64,000 nucleotides of DNA from NCBI RefSeq assembly GCF_041549525.1, contig NZ_CP157456.1:1922001-1986000 (forward strand), given 5' to 3'. The notes under the pieces were generated by a model, which saw nothing but the letters and a program-made list of their open reading frames with translations, was not told the DNA's origin and ran no database searches. Shown in pieces: positions 1 to 8,540 of this stretch. The translations under genes were made by a program, and so were the position numbers. The first letter of the stretch is position 1. Each line of letters begins with the position of its first letter. The stretch is from Paenarthrobacter aurescens. GTDB taxonomy: Bacteria > Actinomycetota > Actinomycetes > Actinomycetales > Micrococcaceae.

Positions 1-308
1 GGCAGCCAGCCTCGCCGACGGAGGATGTCGAGTGTGACTGAGTCGAGTGCGATGCCTTTAGTCCGAGAAATTTGAAGCAAGACCGCGGCCACCCGGGCGA
101 GATCTTGGACGTTTGTTCGCTGGGCACGCTTCAGACGCAGGACTTCGTTGTGGAGGAGAGAGTTTCTGGTTTCAAGTTCGGCGTAGATGGCCTGCAAACG
201 CTCCAGTTCCGAGGCCTGCGATCGCAGCTCGGTTACGAGGCGGTCCATAGGCTGGGCGCCGTTTTCAGAGTCGCCATGTGGTCGCTGTCTGGAGCTCTGC
301 TTGTTCAC
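1..308 (-). CDS. Partial coiled-coil protein of unknown function (runs off left edge)
   Basis: An open minus-strand frame begins with GTG at 308 (an in-frame TGA lies just upstream) and stays open to the left edge, giving at least 102 residues. An internal ATG at 248 is an alternative start. The middle (about residues 20-65) is a strong heptad-like helix rich in L/E/R/Q, typical of a coiled coil. The visible tail is a basic helical segment ending in RRRGW. I recognise no family. It could be a structural or DNA-binding accessory protein; the absence of the 3' end prevents a better call. Positions 309-553 between it and the next gene hold nothing I can support. Confidence 0.45.
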   Translation of the reverse strand, partial: MNKQSSRQRPHGDSENGAQPMDRLVTELRSQASELERLQAIYAELETRNSLLHNEVLRLKRAQRTNVQDLARVAAVLLQISRTKGIALDSVTLDILRRRGWL

Positions 309-553
309 ACCAGTTCATGCGCCCTGTGCGTAGACTCAGCATGATTTTCCGGACGGGCGGGCCTTGGATGCCAGAGGTGTGAAGCGGCCGAGGTGGGGTC
401 GTAAGTGGTTGGTGAGGTGAGCGGTGCGGCGATCTCAAGCCAGATTTGCCAGGCTACGGGTATTTTCTGCCGGTGCCGCAGTATTGTTCGTGTCGCGGCC
501 GACGGCTCAGGCAGTGGAGTCGTTCGTCGGGTGCGGGACGCCTCCAGGATCCT

Positions 554-1888
554 TCAAACGGATGGTCCTGCCACTCTGGAGTCGAACCCGTACTGGGCAG
601 GCACCCCGAGATGGTCGCGGAGGGTTTTTCCTTTGTAGGTGTTGTGGAAGATGCCGCGTGCTTGGAGGACGGGGACGACGTCGTCGACGAAGTTGCCAAC
701 TTCGGTGCTGAAGTCGTCGAAGTTGAGCATGAAGCCGTCCGCGGCGTCGGCTTCGAACCACTCCTGGAGGTGGTCGGCGACCTGTTCGGCGGTTCCGACG
801 ACGGAGGGGGAGGGGTCGAAGATGGCGTGGGCGAGGATGTCGCGGGGTGACCATCCTGCGTGGGCGAGTGCCACTGTGCGGGCTGATCGGGCGTCGCCGG
901 GGTGGGCTTGTACGGCGGCGAGCTGGGCTGCGGTGAGCGGCTTGTCAGGTTGGGTGAGTTGCTGGTGCAGGCCGAGGTAGGAGCTCAGGCGTGCCAGGGG
1001 TAGCCGGATGTCGGTGTGGGCGTCCAGCGCGAGGCGGGTGTCGAGGGCTTCGCGTTCGGTGTCGCCGGTGGTGAAGCCTGCGAAGGCGAGGTATTTGATG
1101 TCCTCGGGGTTCCGGCCTGCCTGTGCTGTGGCTTGTCGGATGGCCTGGCGTTGTGCCCGGCCTTCTTCGATGCTGGAGGGCATGGCGATGATGATGTTCG
1201 CGTACATGACCGCTGCTTGCAGGCCGTAGCCGCTGCTGGCGGGCATGATGATGACCGGCTGGCCCTGTTCGGAGGGTGGAACCGGTAGTGGCCCGCGAGC
1301 CCCGACCTGTGTGCCATATAGGTTGACCGGCTTCACATGCGCCGGATCGGCGTACATGCCCTGCTGGTCGGGCTTGCCTGCCTCGTATCCCCAGCTGCCC
1401 CACAGCGCTTGGACGACCTGCATCACTTCGTGGAGTCGTTCGTACTTGTTCTCCCGTGCAGGGGGCTCCTTGCCGAAGTTCGCGAAAGCATCGGGTTCGA
1501 AACTCGGTATAGCGTTCCAACCCACCCGGCCGCTGCTGATCACGTCGAGGGTTTTGAGCTGACGTGCCAGCAGGTAAGGCTCGAATAAGGATGTGGAGGC
1601 CGTGCCGACGAGCCCGATCCGTTCGGTTGACTGTGCGATCGCCGACAGCGTGATGATCGGGTCCATGTTGAACAGGGGATTTGATTCGGCCAGGTCTCCG
1701 TGCAGGAACAGCCGGTCAGCGATGAAGACGAACTGCAGACCACCGCGTTCTGCCGTCCGGGCATGCTCGACAGTGACATCTACGTCGGTGTAGGCCTCTG
1801 GGTTCACGTGGGGCAACCGCCAGGCGGCAGGGTGCGCACCAAAACTGTTCGTAAGGGCCACGCCTAGGATCATATGTTCGCTTCTCAT
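554..1888 (-). CDS. NtaA/SnaA/DszA-type FMN-dependent monooxygenase (first paralogue)
   Basis: Class A two-component flavin monooxygenase of the bacterial luciferase-like superfamily, NtaA/SnaA/DszA/DmoA branch, 444 aa, the usual length of that branch. Such enzymes use FMNH2 from a partner reductase to oxidise small xenobiotics, chelators or organosulfur compounds. Family-typical segments are visible: a TIM-barrel start with the luciferase-like GLVGTAST strand, GRVGWNA at about residues 120-126, and the conserved PPSEQGQPV stretch near 205. Its neighbour 1951-3285 is a paralogue of identical length, and a flavin reductase precedes both, so the three form one minus-strand unit. GGAAGA sits 6 nt before the ATG at 1888; an in-frame ATG at 1873 is an alternative. 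The substrate cannot be read from the sequence. Confidence 0.9.
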   Translation of the reverse strand: MRSEHMILGVALTNSFGAHPAAWRLPHVNPEAYTDVDVTVEHARTAERGGLQFVFIADRLFLHGDLAESNPLFNMDPIITLSAIAQSTERIGLVGTASTSLFEPYLLARQLKTLDVISSGRVGWNAIPSFEPDAFANFGKEPPARENKYERLHEVMQVVQALWGSWGYEAGKPDQQGMYADPAHVKPVNLYGTQVGARGPLPVPPSEQGQPVIIMPASSGYGLQAAVMYANIIIAMPSSIEEGRAQRQAIRQATAQAGRNPEDIKYLAFAGFTTGDTEREALDTRLALDAHTDIRLPLARLSSYLGLHQQLTQPDKPLTAAQLAAVQAHPGDARSARTVALAHAGWSPRDILAHAIFDPSPSVVGTAEQVADHLQEWFEADAADGFMLNFDDFSTEVGNFVDDVVPVLQARGIFHNTYKGKTLRDHLGVPAQYGFDSRVAGPSV

Positions 1889-1950
1889 CTACGTTCTTCC
1901 ATCGTCTGTACTGATCTGTGCCTGATTTGGGGGAGCTGCCGGCGGGTGGG

Positions 1951-3285
1951 CTAGTCCTCTGTGCCGAAGACCCGGGGGTCGAGGCCGTACTGCTCGGGGA
2001 CGCCGAGGTTCTCGCGCAGGGTGGTGCCGACGTAATCGGTCGGGTAGATCCCGCGTTCTTGCAGCAGGGGTACTACGTCGTCGACGAAGGCGTCGACGCC
2101 GTCTTCGAAGATGTCAGGTGAGAGCCAGAAACCATCCGCGGCTTCGGCCTCGAACCATTCCTGGATGTGGTCGGCGTGTAGTGCTGGTGGGCCTACCACA
2201 GTGGGGTGGAAGTCGATGACGCCGTGGGCGAGGGTGTCCCGGACAGTCCATCCTTGGCGGGCGACGTCCAACGCGATACCGGAGCGCGGATCCCGTGAGG
2301 GATACGCTCCGGAGAGCTGCTCGGCAGTGAGGGGCTCATCGAGCCGATTACGGTCGATCTGTATTCCCAGCATGTTTCCCAGTTGGGGTACCTGCACCTC
2401 GAGTGCATCGCCGAGGATCGAGATCCGACGGTCTAGGCCCTCGCGGACACTCGGAGCGACGGTGGGCATAATCCCGGCGAAGAATTTGATGTCGTCGGGA
2501 TCACGGCCTGCCTCTTCCGCGGCGCGCCTGACCATCGCACGCTGCGCCCTTCCTTCCTCAATGGTCCAAACCTCACCGATGAATCCACTGGCGTAACGGC
2601 CCGCGAGAGCCAGCAAGTGAGGACTCGGACCCCCGGAGGAGAAGATCACGGGCTGGCCCTGCTCGGAAGGTGGGATGGCCAGGGGTCCGCGTGAGGCGAC
2701 GTACTTACCCTGCATGTTGATCGGTTGCAGCTTCGAGCTGTCGATGTACTGGCCCGAGGCCTGATTCTTGATCCAGGCCTCTTTCTGCCAACTGCCCCAC
2801 AACGCCTGCACGATCTGGATGGACTCGTGGGCCCGTTCATACCGTTCCGAGCGCTCAGCGACCGGCTTGCCGTAGTTCGCCGCGACGGCCGGGTCGCTCG
2901 TAGTGACGGCGTTCCATCCCGCGCGACCGTGGCTGAGCACGTCCAAGGCCTTGAACTGTCGGGCATGATTGAACGGCTCTTGGAACGAGGTGGAACCGGT
3001 AGCCACGAACCCGATGCGGGAGGTGGCCTGGGAGATAGCGGTCAGGGCAATCATCGGGTCAATGATGTTTCGCACACCCCCGTGTTCGATGTCCCCGCGC
3101 ACTGCGGGGAAGTCCGGAATGAACAGGAAAGCGAACTTACCGCGTTCGGCTGCCTGGGCGTAACGGATGTTCGCTTCGAAGTCGGCGTAGTTCCCTGGGT
3201 CCACTTGCTGGGCCCGCCAGACGTTGTTCAGTGCACCGGATCCGTCATGGAGCGCCAAACCGAGGGTGAGTTTCTTCTCTGTCAT
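1951..3285 (-). CDS. NtaA/SnaA/DszA-type FMN-dependent monooxygenase (second paralogue)
   Basis: Second 444-aa luciferase-like monooxygenase of the same branch as 554-1888, sharing GRAGWNAV and the PPSEQGQPV stretch but diverged through most of the barrel. It presumably draws FMNH2 from the reductase at 3315-3812. AAGGA lies 8 nt upstream of the ATG at 3285. It is 29 nt downstream of the reductase and 62 nt upstream of its paralogue, consistent with one transcript. The pair may act on successive steps or on related substrates, as known for desulfurisation and chelator-degrading systems; this is inference. Confidence 0.9.
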   Translation of the reverse strand: MTEKKLTLGLALHDGSGALNNVWRAQQVDPGNYADFEANIRYAQAAERGKFAFLFIPDFPAVRGDIEHGGVRNIIDPMIALTAISQATSRIGFVATGSTSFQEPFNHARQFKALDVLSHGRAGWNAVTTSDPAVAANYGKPVAERSERYERAHESIQIVQALWGSWQKEAWIKNQASGQYIDSSKLQPINMQGKYVASRGPLAIPPSEQGQPVIFSSGGPSPHLLALAGRYASGFIGEVWTIEEGRAQRAMVRRAAEEAGRDPDDIKFFAGIMPTVAPSVREGLDRRISILGDALEVQVPQLGNMLGIQIDRNRLDEPLTAEQLSGAYPSRDPRSGIALDVARQGWTVRDTLAHGVIDFHPTVVGPPALHADHIQEWFEAEAADGFWLSPDIFEDGVDAFVDDVVPLLQERGIYPTDYVGTTLRENLGVPEQYGLDPRVFGTED

Positions 3286-3314
3286 GGAGTGGTCCTTCAG
3301 TCGTAGGGGGGGGG

Positions 3315-3812
3315 TTAGCGGGCGAGGCGGTGCGTGCCGCTGCCGAAGAAGATGAGGGGATGTTGCTCGGTGTCGCGGTGAAGCTCAAAAACGCGCAGCA
3401 GCGTCAAGGTGTGATCGCCCGCTTCGATTTCCGTGTCAAGCTCGACCGTGAGTTTCGCCAAGGCGCCAGCCGCGAAAGCAGCACCGGATTGGACCTGCAT
3501 ATCGAGCCGGTTGAAACGCTCATGAGCCGGACGTCGCAACTCCTGCAGAACATGCGCCTGCTGCTCACCCAGAACGCTCACCCCCCAACGAGTGGCCCGC
3601 CGCAGGATGGGCCAGCTCGTTGAGCTGTGTGCGAACGAGATGGACACCAAGGGCGGATCAAGGGAGACCGTGGTGAAGGAGTTGGCGGAAAGTCCGACAA
3701 CATTGCCCTCGACCTCCGCCGCGACGAGGACGAGGCCCGTGGGGAACCCGGCAAGGACATGACGCATCTCGGCCGCGGTGACATGCCCGGATGCTAGAGA
3801 ATTCTTGTGCAT
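3315..3812 (-). CDS. Flavin reductase (HpaC/NtaB family)
   Basis: NAD(P)H:FMN oxidoreductase of the flavin reductase-like domain family, 165 aa, supplying reduced flavin to the two downstream monooxygenases. Characteristic features are the FPTGLVLV start of the FMN-binding split barrel, NSFTTVSLDPPLVSISF at about residues 44-60 and the terminal FFGSGTHRL. It is the first gene of the minus-strand unit and is divergent from a MerR regulator. The start at 3812 can be read two ways: a MerR-type promoter with -10 CAAGAT ending 6 nt before ATG makes a leaderless mRNA likely, while a GGAG 2 nt upstream could act as a poorly spaced ribosome site. Confidence 0.9.
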   Translation of the reverse strand: MHKNSLASGHVTAAEMRHVLAGFPTGLVLVAAEVEGNVVGLSANSFTTVSLDPPLVSISFAHSSTSWPILRRATRWGVSVLGEQQAHVLQELRRPAHERFNRLDMQVQSGAAFAAGALAKLTVELDTEIEAGDHTLTLLRVFELHRDTEQHPLIFFGSGTHRLAR

Positions 3813-3826
3813 GACTCCATCTTGAA

Positions 3827-3847
3827 ACCTTCACATAGTGTCAAGGT
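3827..3847. promoter_or_regulatory. MerR-type operator between divergent leaderless promoters
   Basis: The 21-bp near-perfect inverted repeat ACCTTCACA-TAG-TGTCAAGGT (one mismatch between arms) fills the 52-bp gap between flavin reductase and merR-type gene. On the minus strand it lies between TTGACC (3850-3845) and CAAGAT (3824-3819), spacer 20, the over-long spacing known for MerR-activated promoters. On the plus strand TTCACA (3830-3835) and TAGGAT (3853-3858), spacer 17, would serve the regulator itself. Both -10 boxes end 6 nt before their start codons. Confidence 0.75.
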
Positions 3848-3864
3848 CAAGTTAGGATCAATTT

Positions 3865-4239
3865 GTGAAGATCAGTGAACTTGCCGCAAGGACCGGGGTG
3901 GCTACCCGCATGCTGCGCTACTACGAGGAGCAAGGGCTTATCACACCCCACCGCCTCGCAAACGGATACAGGGACTACGACAGCTACCTCGTCGACCGCG
4001 TCACGAAAATCCGAGGCCTGGTCGACTCCGGGGTGCCCACGCGCATCATCGGTGACATCCTTCCCTGCCTCAACCAATCGCAGGAAATCATTGTTCGGGA
4101 TCCCGACCCCGAACTCCGGATGATGCTCATCAATCAACGCGACGCGATGGTCGAGCGCATCGCATCTCTTGAGCAGAACCGTGACGCCCTCACCCGATAT
4201 ATCGCTGCCATGGACCAAGCGTTGCAGCCAACACCATGA
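3865..4239 (+). CDS. MerR-family transcriptional regulator
   Basis: A 124-aa MerR-type activator: N-terminal winged helix (MKISELAARTGVATRMLRYY, residues 1-20, the classic MerR signature), then a long dimerisation coil from about residue 85. It lacks the cysteines of metal sensors, so a small organic effector is more likely. Divergent from the flavin reductase/monooxygenase unit with a MerR palindrome in between, so it probably controls that unit and itself. The start is GTG at 3865, six nucleotides after TAGGAT, which suggests a leaderless message. Members of this size with short effector domains include SoxR- and CueR-like proteins, but no SoxR cysteine motif is present. Confidence 0.9.
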   Translation: MKISELAARTGVATRMLRYYEEQGLITPHRLANGYRDYDSYLVDRVTKIRGLVDSGVPTRIIGDILPCLNQSQEIIVRDPDPELRMMLINQRDAMVERIASLEQNRDALTRYIAAMDQALQPTP

Positions 4240-4516
4240 CTGGTATTCCTCCGCGAACAATGAATGCAAATGCACTCGTCGCCTTCCTGCGGTCGCGCTC
4301 CGGCAGTTCTTGGGCTCAAGCCCGTTTCTAGCGTGCGAGCCTCCAGTCCTCTTCGGTGTCAGCGGAAACACGACGTGAATCATCGATCGCCAGTACAGTG
4401 CCGGACAATGCTTGCGGAGGGTGCTTCTTGAGGGCGAACCAAACCGTCGCGTGCGTGCAGGCCAGGGTCGCATCCGAGCGATTCAGGATGTCATTGACGC
4501 TCCGTTGTTGGCGAGG

Positions 4517-4547
4517 ACGACGGCGGGATTTGTCCTCCCGCCGTCGT
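4517..4547. terminator. Perfect 12-bp stem hairpin
   Basis: ACGACGGCGGGA (4517-4528) pairs perfectly with TCCCGCCGTCGT (4536-4547) around a 7-nt loop. No U-tract follows on either strand, as is common in high-GC actinobacteria. It lies 280 nt after the merR-type gene; terminator function is inferred. Confidence 0.5.
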
Positions 4548-4698
4548 GAGCCGTTCGGCTTGGCGCTTCGCTTTGCTGGCGCGGCGCTCAGCCAAGCCCT
4601 GGGGTTCCTCCTCACTTAGGACCATGTCACCAAGGTCATGGCCGGGTCCATCTAGCGCGGCGTGAATGAGGTGCCAGTTCCTAAGTTTGTGGCTCCCC

Positions 4699-4730
4699 GG
4701 CCGTCCTTCATACGGTCAGGAAGGACGGCC
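4699..4730. terminator. Perfect 11-bp stem hairpin downstream of the dehydrogenase operon
   Basis: GGCCGTCCTTC (4699-4709) pairs with GAAGGACGGCC (4720-4730), loop 10 nt. In the minus direction it follows the 2-hydroxyacid dehydrogenase gene by about 170 nt and is a plausible terminator for that unit. Confidence 0.5.
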
Positions 4731-4896
4731 AGACCGATGCCGAGACTCAGCTCGAAAGGCTCCATCCCCGGGGAGCGCAAAGTCAGCGTCCAGCGGTTGG
4801 CCCGTGGATCCGATGACACGGACCGTACGGCGGTTGAAGCCCGAAGCGATCACGGCTTCGAGGGTGCCTTCGCCACTGTCGCAGGGTATGTCCGGT

Positions 4897-5856
4897 CTAA
4901 CTTATTTGACTGAGCGGGCGCTCTCCTCGAAGCACGGCTAGTGCGTTTTCAGCGGCAAGGACTGCCATAGCGGTCCTCGTTTCGACGGTGGCTGAGCCGA
5001 GGTGCGGAAGGAGCGCAACATTGTCCAGCTCCAACAGCCCGGGGTGGACGCGGGGTTCTTGTTCGTAAACGTCCAGTCCGGCCCCTGCGATTGCACCCTC
5101 GCGGAGTGCTGTCGCCAGGGCAGCTTCGTCAACGATGGGTCCGCGGGTGGTGTTGACGAGGAACGCCGAATTCTTCATGGCCGCGAGTTGTTCGGCCCCG
5201 ATCAGGTGATAGGTGGCGGGACCGTAGGGGCAGTGCAGGGAGACGACGTCGGAGACAGAGAGCAGCTCGTCGAGGTCGACCCGCCGGGCGTCCAGTTCGG
5301 CGGCGATCGTTGGGTCGATTTCGCTGCGGGACTGGTAGACGATGTCCATGCCGAAGGCCTTGGCTCGTCGGGCGGTGGCTTGGCCGATTCCGCCCATGCC
5401 CACGATTCCGAGGGTCTTGCCTTGCAGGCCGGACCCGAGGAGGAAGAACATGCCCCATTTCCAAGCCTGGCCCGAGCGGATGAGGCGTTCGCCCTCGCCG
5501 AGCCGGCGGGTGGCCATGAGGATGAGGCCGAACGCGATGTCCGCTGTTGCTTCGGTGAGGACACCGGGGGTGTTGGTGGCGACTATGCCCCGCTCGGTGC
5601 AGACGGGCACATCGATGTTGTCATAGCCGACGGCGACGTTCGCGACGACCTTGAGCTGCGGTCCGGCGGCGTCGAGCAGTTCGGCATCTACACGTTCGGT
5701 GAGCAGGGAAACAATGGCGTCGGCTCCGGCTACGCGGCGCAGAAGCTCTTCCCGGGTAATGGTCTCGGGACCTTCCCAGGCATCTACTTCGTGTTCGGCG
5801 CGGAGTTTTTCAATGGCGGCGTCGGGGATGCGTCCCGTGACGACAACGCGGCTCAT
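4897..5856 (-). CDS. D-isomer-specific 2-hydroxyacid dehydrogenase (GhrB/hydroxypyruvate reductase type)
   Basis: NAD(P)-dependent reductase interconverting 2-oxoacids and D-2-hydroxyacids, 319 aa (typical length). Visible: Rossmann GMGGIG at 153-158, catalytic Arg238 in TTRGP, Glu267 in EQEP, and His285 in PHLGSAT. The residue pattern (VGYDNIDV, NTPGVLTEATAD) is that of glyoxylate/hydroxypyruvate reductases. Its ATG overlaps the stop of the aminotransferase by ATGA, so the two are translationally coupled. Together they could turn an amino acid into its 2-oxoacid and then into a D-hydroxyacid (for example serine, hydroxypyruvate, D-glycerate); the real substrate is not deducible. Confidence 0.92.
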   Translation of the reverse strand: MSRVVVTGRIPDAAIEKLRAEHEVDAWEGPETITREELLRRVAGADAIVSLLTERVDAELLDAAGPQLKVVANVAVGYDNIDVPVCTERGIVATNTPGVLTEATADIAFGLILMATRRLGEGERLIRSGQAWKWGMFFLLGSGLQGKTLGIVGMGGIGQATARRAKAFGMDIVYQSRSEIDPTIAAELDARRVDLDELLSVSDVVSLHCPYGPATYHLIGAEQLAAMKNSAFLVNTTRGPIVDEAALATALREGAIAGAGLDVYEQEPRVHPGLLELDNVALLPHLGSATVETRTAMAVLAAENALAVLRGERPLSQIS

Positions 5857-7052
5857 GCGGTCACGATCCAGTCGCGGAGGCGCCCGAGGCCCTCGCGGAT
5901 GTCGGCGATGTCGATGCCTGAGTAGGCGAGCCGGATGTATTGCCGTTCCTCGCCGGGTTGGCGCCGGCCGAAGTGTTCGCGGGTGCAGAAGGAGACGCCG
6001 GTTTTGTAGAGTGCGTCACTGGCGAAGTCACCCACTGCCGTGTAACCCATTTTCTCCATGACGTCGGTGACATCCGGGAACAGGTAGAAGGTGGATTGGG
6101 GCACAGCGACGTGCATTCCAGGGACGGAATTCACTAACTCGCAGGCAGCATCCCGACGTTCACGCAGAACGTCTAACATCTGCTGCACTGGTTCTTGGGT
6201 TCCGCGGAGCGCTTCGATGCCTGCCCACTGCACGTAGTGGGTGGTGCAGGATTCGTCATTGGTATTGAGGGTGCTCAGGACCTTGGCGATTTCAAGGGGC
6301 GCTACCGCACAGCCGAGGCGTGAGCCTGTCATGGCGAACTTCTTGCTGAAGGTATAGAGGATGACCGTGCGCTCAGCCATCCCTGGAATGGAGGCGATGG
6401 AGCTGGAGACTCCTTCGTAGCGGGTCTCGAAGTAGGCCTCGTCGGAGAGCACCCAGAGATTGTGCTCCTGGGCGAGCTGAGCAATGGCCTCACGCTCGGC
6501 TGCAGTGGACTCAGCTGAGATGGGGTTCTGCAGGTCGTTGTAAATGATCGCGACCGTATTCGGGGTGATGGATGCGCGCACCTGGTCAAGGTCGATCGAG
6601 AAGCCCTGGCTTGTGGGGAGGTAGCGGTACGGTACGGCGGTACCGCCGAGGTATTCGATCTGCGATTCGTAGATCGGGAATCCGGGATTCGGGTACAGCA
6701 CCTCCTGCCCGGGGTTCATGACCGCCTGCAGGAACTTCGTGATGACGGGCTTCCCGCCAGTCATGACCACCACGTTGTCCGGGGAGAGGCTGATGCCACG
6801 GCGTGAGCCAATGTCCTCTGCGAGTGCTTCACGCAGCTGTGGGATTCCCGGGCCGGGGCAGTAGCCGGTGTAACCGTCGGCGATTGCCTTGGTCATGGCT
6901 TCGACGATGTGCGGTGCGGTGGGAATGTTGATGTCACCCAAATGGAAGGGGTAAACCAAGTTCCCCTTCGCCTTCCAGGCCGCCGCAGCCTGGGCGACGC
7001 TGAAGGCAGTTTCGGTGCCGAGCCGTTCGAGTCGATGCGCGAGTTGCTGCAT
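5853..7052 (-). CDS. Class I/II pyridoxal-phosphate aminotransferase
   Basis: Fold-type I aminotransferase of the AspC/AlaA-like branch, 399 aa. PLP lysine lies in TFSKKFAMTGSRLG, the conserved YNDLQNPIS corresponds to the NP motif, and SDEAYFE carries the PLP-pyridine aspartate. The start is chosen at ATG 7052 because GAGGAG lies 8 nt upstream; an upstream in-frame ATG at 7076 would add eight residues but has weaker support. First gene of a two-gene unit with the 2-hydroxyacid dehydrogenase. It likely deaminates an amino acid for the reductase or runs the opposite way in synthesis. Confidence 0.9.
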   Translation of the reverse strand: MQQLAHRLERLGTETAFSVAQAAAAWKAKGNLVYPFHLGDINIPTAPHIVEAMTKAIADGYTGYCPGPGIPQLREALAEDIGSRRGISLSPDNVVVMTGGKPVITKFLQAVMNPGQEVLYPNPGFPIYESQIEYLGGTAVPYRYLPTSQGFSIDLDQVRASITPNTVAIIYNDLQNPISAESTAAEREAIAQLAQEHNLWVLSDEAYFETRYEGVSSSIASIPGMAERTVILYTFSKKFAMTGSRLGCAVAPLEIAKVLSTLNTNDESCTTHYVQWAGIEALRGTQEPVQQMLDVLRERRDAACELVNSVPGMHVAVPQSTFYLFPDVTDVMEKMGYTAVGDFASDALYKTGVSFCTREHFGRRQPGEERQYIRLAYSGIDIADIREGLGRLRDWIVTA

Positions 7053-7348
7053 GCTTTTTACTCCTCGTTGAGTCATGAGTCTTCCGTAGACATCTAATAC
7101 ATAACTAATATATCAAAGTGTCCGAACGTGAGGGCTCATGACTTTCGAAAAATTGTTGAGCGTCGCTGTTCAATAACCAGGAGTTGGCGTTTTGCGGTGG
7201 GGACGGGCTGCTCCGAATGTGCGCCTCGACTAGCATTCCCCGGCGTCGTAGGCTTGCACCGGCGCTCGTAGCTGACCACCTGGCGTCCCGGGGTTTGAGT
7301 CCGGCCGCAGCAATTCCCTGACAATCACATGAAGGAGGCGTGAACCGG

Positions 7349-7687
7349 ATGTTCACAAAGAAAGGTGATGAGGCTGTTCTGGCAAAACTACGTGGGGCGC
7401 CCGCACCATACGGTGCCATCGGGGAGCGCCTGCACAGCATTATCCGGGAGACCGCCCCCTCCTTGGAGCCGATCGTACGGTGGGGACTGCCCTTCTATGT
7501 GAAGGATGGCCAGGATGTTTGCTACATCAAGCCGGACAAGGAGTACCTGGTGTTTGGCTTTGGTGAGGTGGTGAATCCAGCACAGGAGGAGGGCGCACAC
7601 ATGCACCCGGTCGCATGGACCATAACCTCGCTGGATGAAGCGACGGAAGCCAGGATTCGCAGACTCGTAGAGAAGGCGGTCTCCTGA
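7349..7687 (+). CDS. DUF1801 family protein (YdhG-like)
   Basis: 112-aa single-domain protein with the DUF1801 pattern: an amphipathic N-terminal helix, IVRWGLPFYVKDG near residue 45, and the C-terminal IRRLVEKA helix. Members are widespread stand-alone proteins of unknown biochemical role. AAGGAGG (7332-7338) is 10 nt before ATG 7349 but only 1 nt before an in-frame GTG at 7340, so 7349 is preferred. It is convergent with the VOC gene and has no operon partner. The 270 bp upstream show nothing notable. Confidence 0.8.
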   Translation: MFTKKGDEAVLAKLRGAPAPYGAIGERLHSIIRETAPSLEPIVRWGLPFYVKDGQDVCYIKPDKEYLVFGFGEVVNPAQEEGAHMHPVAWTITSLDEATEARIRRLVEKAVS

Positions 7688-7711
7688 CGCGTCTCGGCGG
7701 AGAGATGGTAG

Positions 7712-8440
7712 TCACTCCCCGGCGGTCCGTGCCTGCTCCAGATCCGCTGCGTTCGCCAGCGCTTCGCTGAGGCTCTCCCGCTGCTCGCCGGTGAGCTTGA
7801 GGGCTGCGACTTCCGCCAGCAGTTCGCCGGCGTGCGCCTGCTCACCTAGCCGCATCGCGAGCTCGGCGGCATAGACCAGTGCTTCCGCCAGCTCGGTAAC
7901 CGGCGCCGAGCCGCGGTGCTTGTTCAGCGCGCTGCCCAGGATCCGTGCGGCCTGCCGGGTGTCGCCTCTGGAGTCGCCCAGCACCACCGCGTTCCGCGTT
8001 GCTTTCGCAAGCTGGCTTGAATGTTCGTCGGTGCCAGTGTCCCCCGCGTCGGTGTTCTGGAAGATGCGGATCCAGTTGCCGCCGGGGTCTACGACTGAGA
8101 AGCCTGTGGCGTTGCCGGTGTTCTTCCGCTTGCGTGGCCTGGTCATTCGTGGGATGCCGGTGACCAGCACCTTGCCGTGCACCGCGCGCATGCCGGCGGC
8201 GAAGGCTTCGTAAAGTGCCATGGTGTCTTCTACCAGAACCACACATGACCCGTACGACGTCTCCGGGTCGAAGCCGTCCAGCCCGAAAAATTGCAGCTGG
8301 AAGTCTTCGCGGCGGAGGCCGACGCAGGGGTAGGGCTTGGTCTGCCAGTAAGTCCGCTCGAATCCGAGCATCTGGTAGAAGTCCGCGATCTCGTCGATCG
8401 ACCGGCAAGGCAGTAGCGGAACTGTAATTTCGCCTGACAT
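7712..8440 (-). CDS. VOC (glyoxalase/bleomycin-resistance) domain protein with helical C-terminal extension
   Basis: N-terminal VOC domain (about residues 1-130: ITVPLLPCRSIDEIADFYQM start, DPGGNWIRIFQ end) as in bleomycin-resistance and glyoxalase-like proteins. It is followed by about 105 residues of alanine-rich helices (AARILGSALNKH, LAEALVYAAELAMRLG) resembling TPR-like repeats. VOC proteins are normally about 120-150 aa, so the tail is an addition. Start is ATG 8440, with GAGG 9 nt upstream; a longer frame to 8491 lacks support. Function unknown; binding or sequestering a small ligand is plausible. Confidence 0.8.
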   Translation of the reverse strand: MSGEITVPLLPCRSIDEIADFYQMLGFERTYWQTKPYPCVGLRREDFQLQFFGLDGFDPETSYGSCVVLVEDTMALYEAFAAGMRAVHGKVLVTGIPRMTRPRKRKNTGNATGFSVVDPGGNWIRIFQNTDAGDTGTDEHSSQLAKATRNAVVLGDSRGDTRQAARILGSALNKHRGSAPVTELAEALVYAAELAMRLGEQAHAGELLAEVAALKLTGEQRESLSEALANAADLEQARTAGE

Positions 8441-8540
8441 GGCGTCATCCTCACGCTTAGGACAGCAGCAACTCTGCAAAGCGTACGGCAATCTCCGGTG
8501 CGGCCACCTTCAGCGTTTCACTACGGTCCCGTCGTGGCGG

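Larger units (their letters stand above)
4240..4896. other. Gene-poor region with two strong hairpins and no convincing gene
   Basis: About 650 bp without a supportable gene. Short frames occur on both strands (a basic 95-codon minus frame at 4328-4615; a minus frame at about 4730-4905 reading GEGTLEAVIASGFNRRTVRV, without a start codon and ending in TGA). The latter looks more protein-like than random and could be the relic of a lost gene, but I cannot name a family. Two perfect inverted repeats (4517-4547 and 4699-4730) dominate the region and fit terminators for the flanking units. Confidence 0.4.

Noticed and set aside
4328..4615. 95-codon basic minus-strand frame
   Set aside because: It contains a perfect 12-bp stem hairpin, is Arg-rich at the N-terminus and matches no family I recognise.
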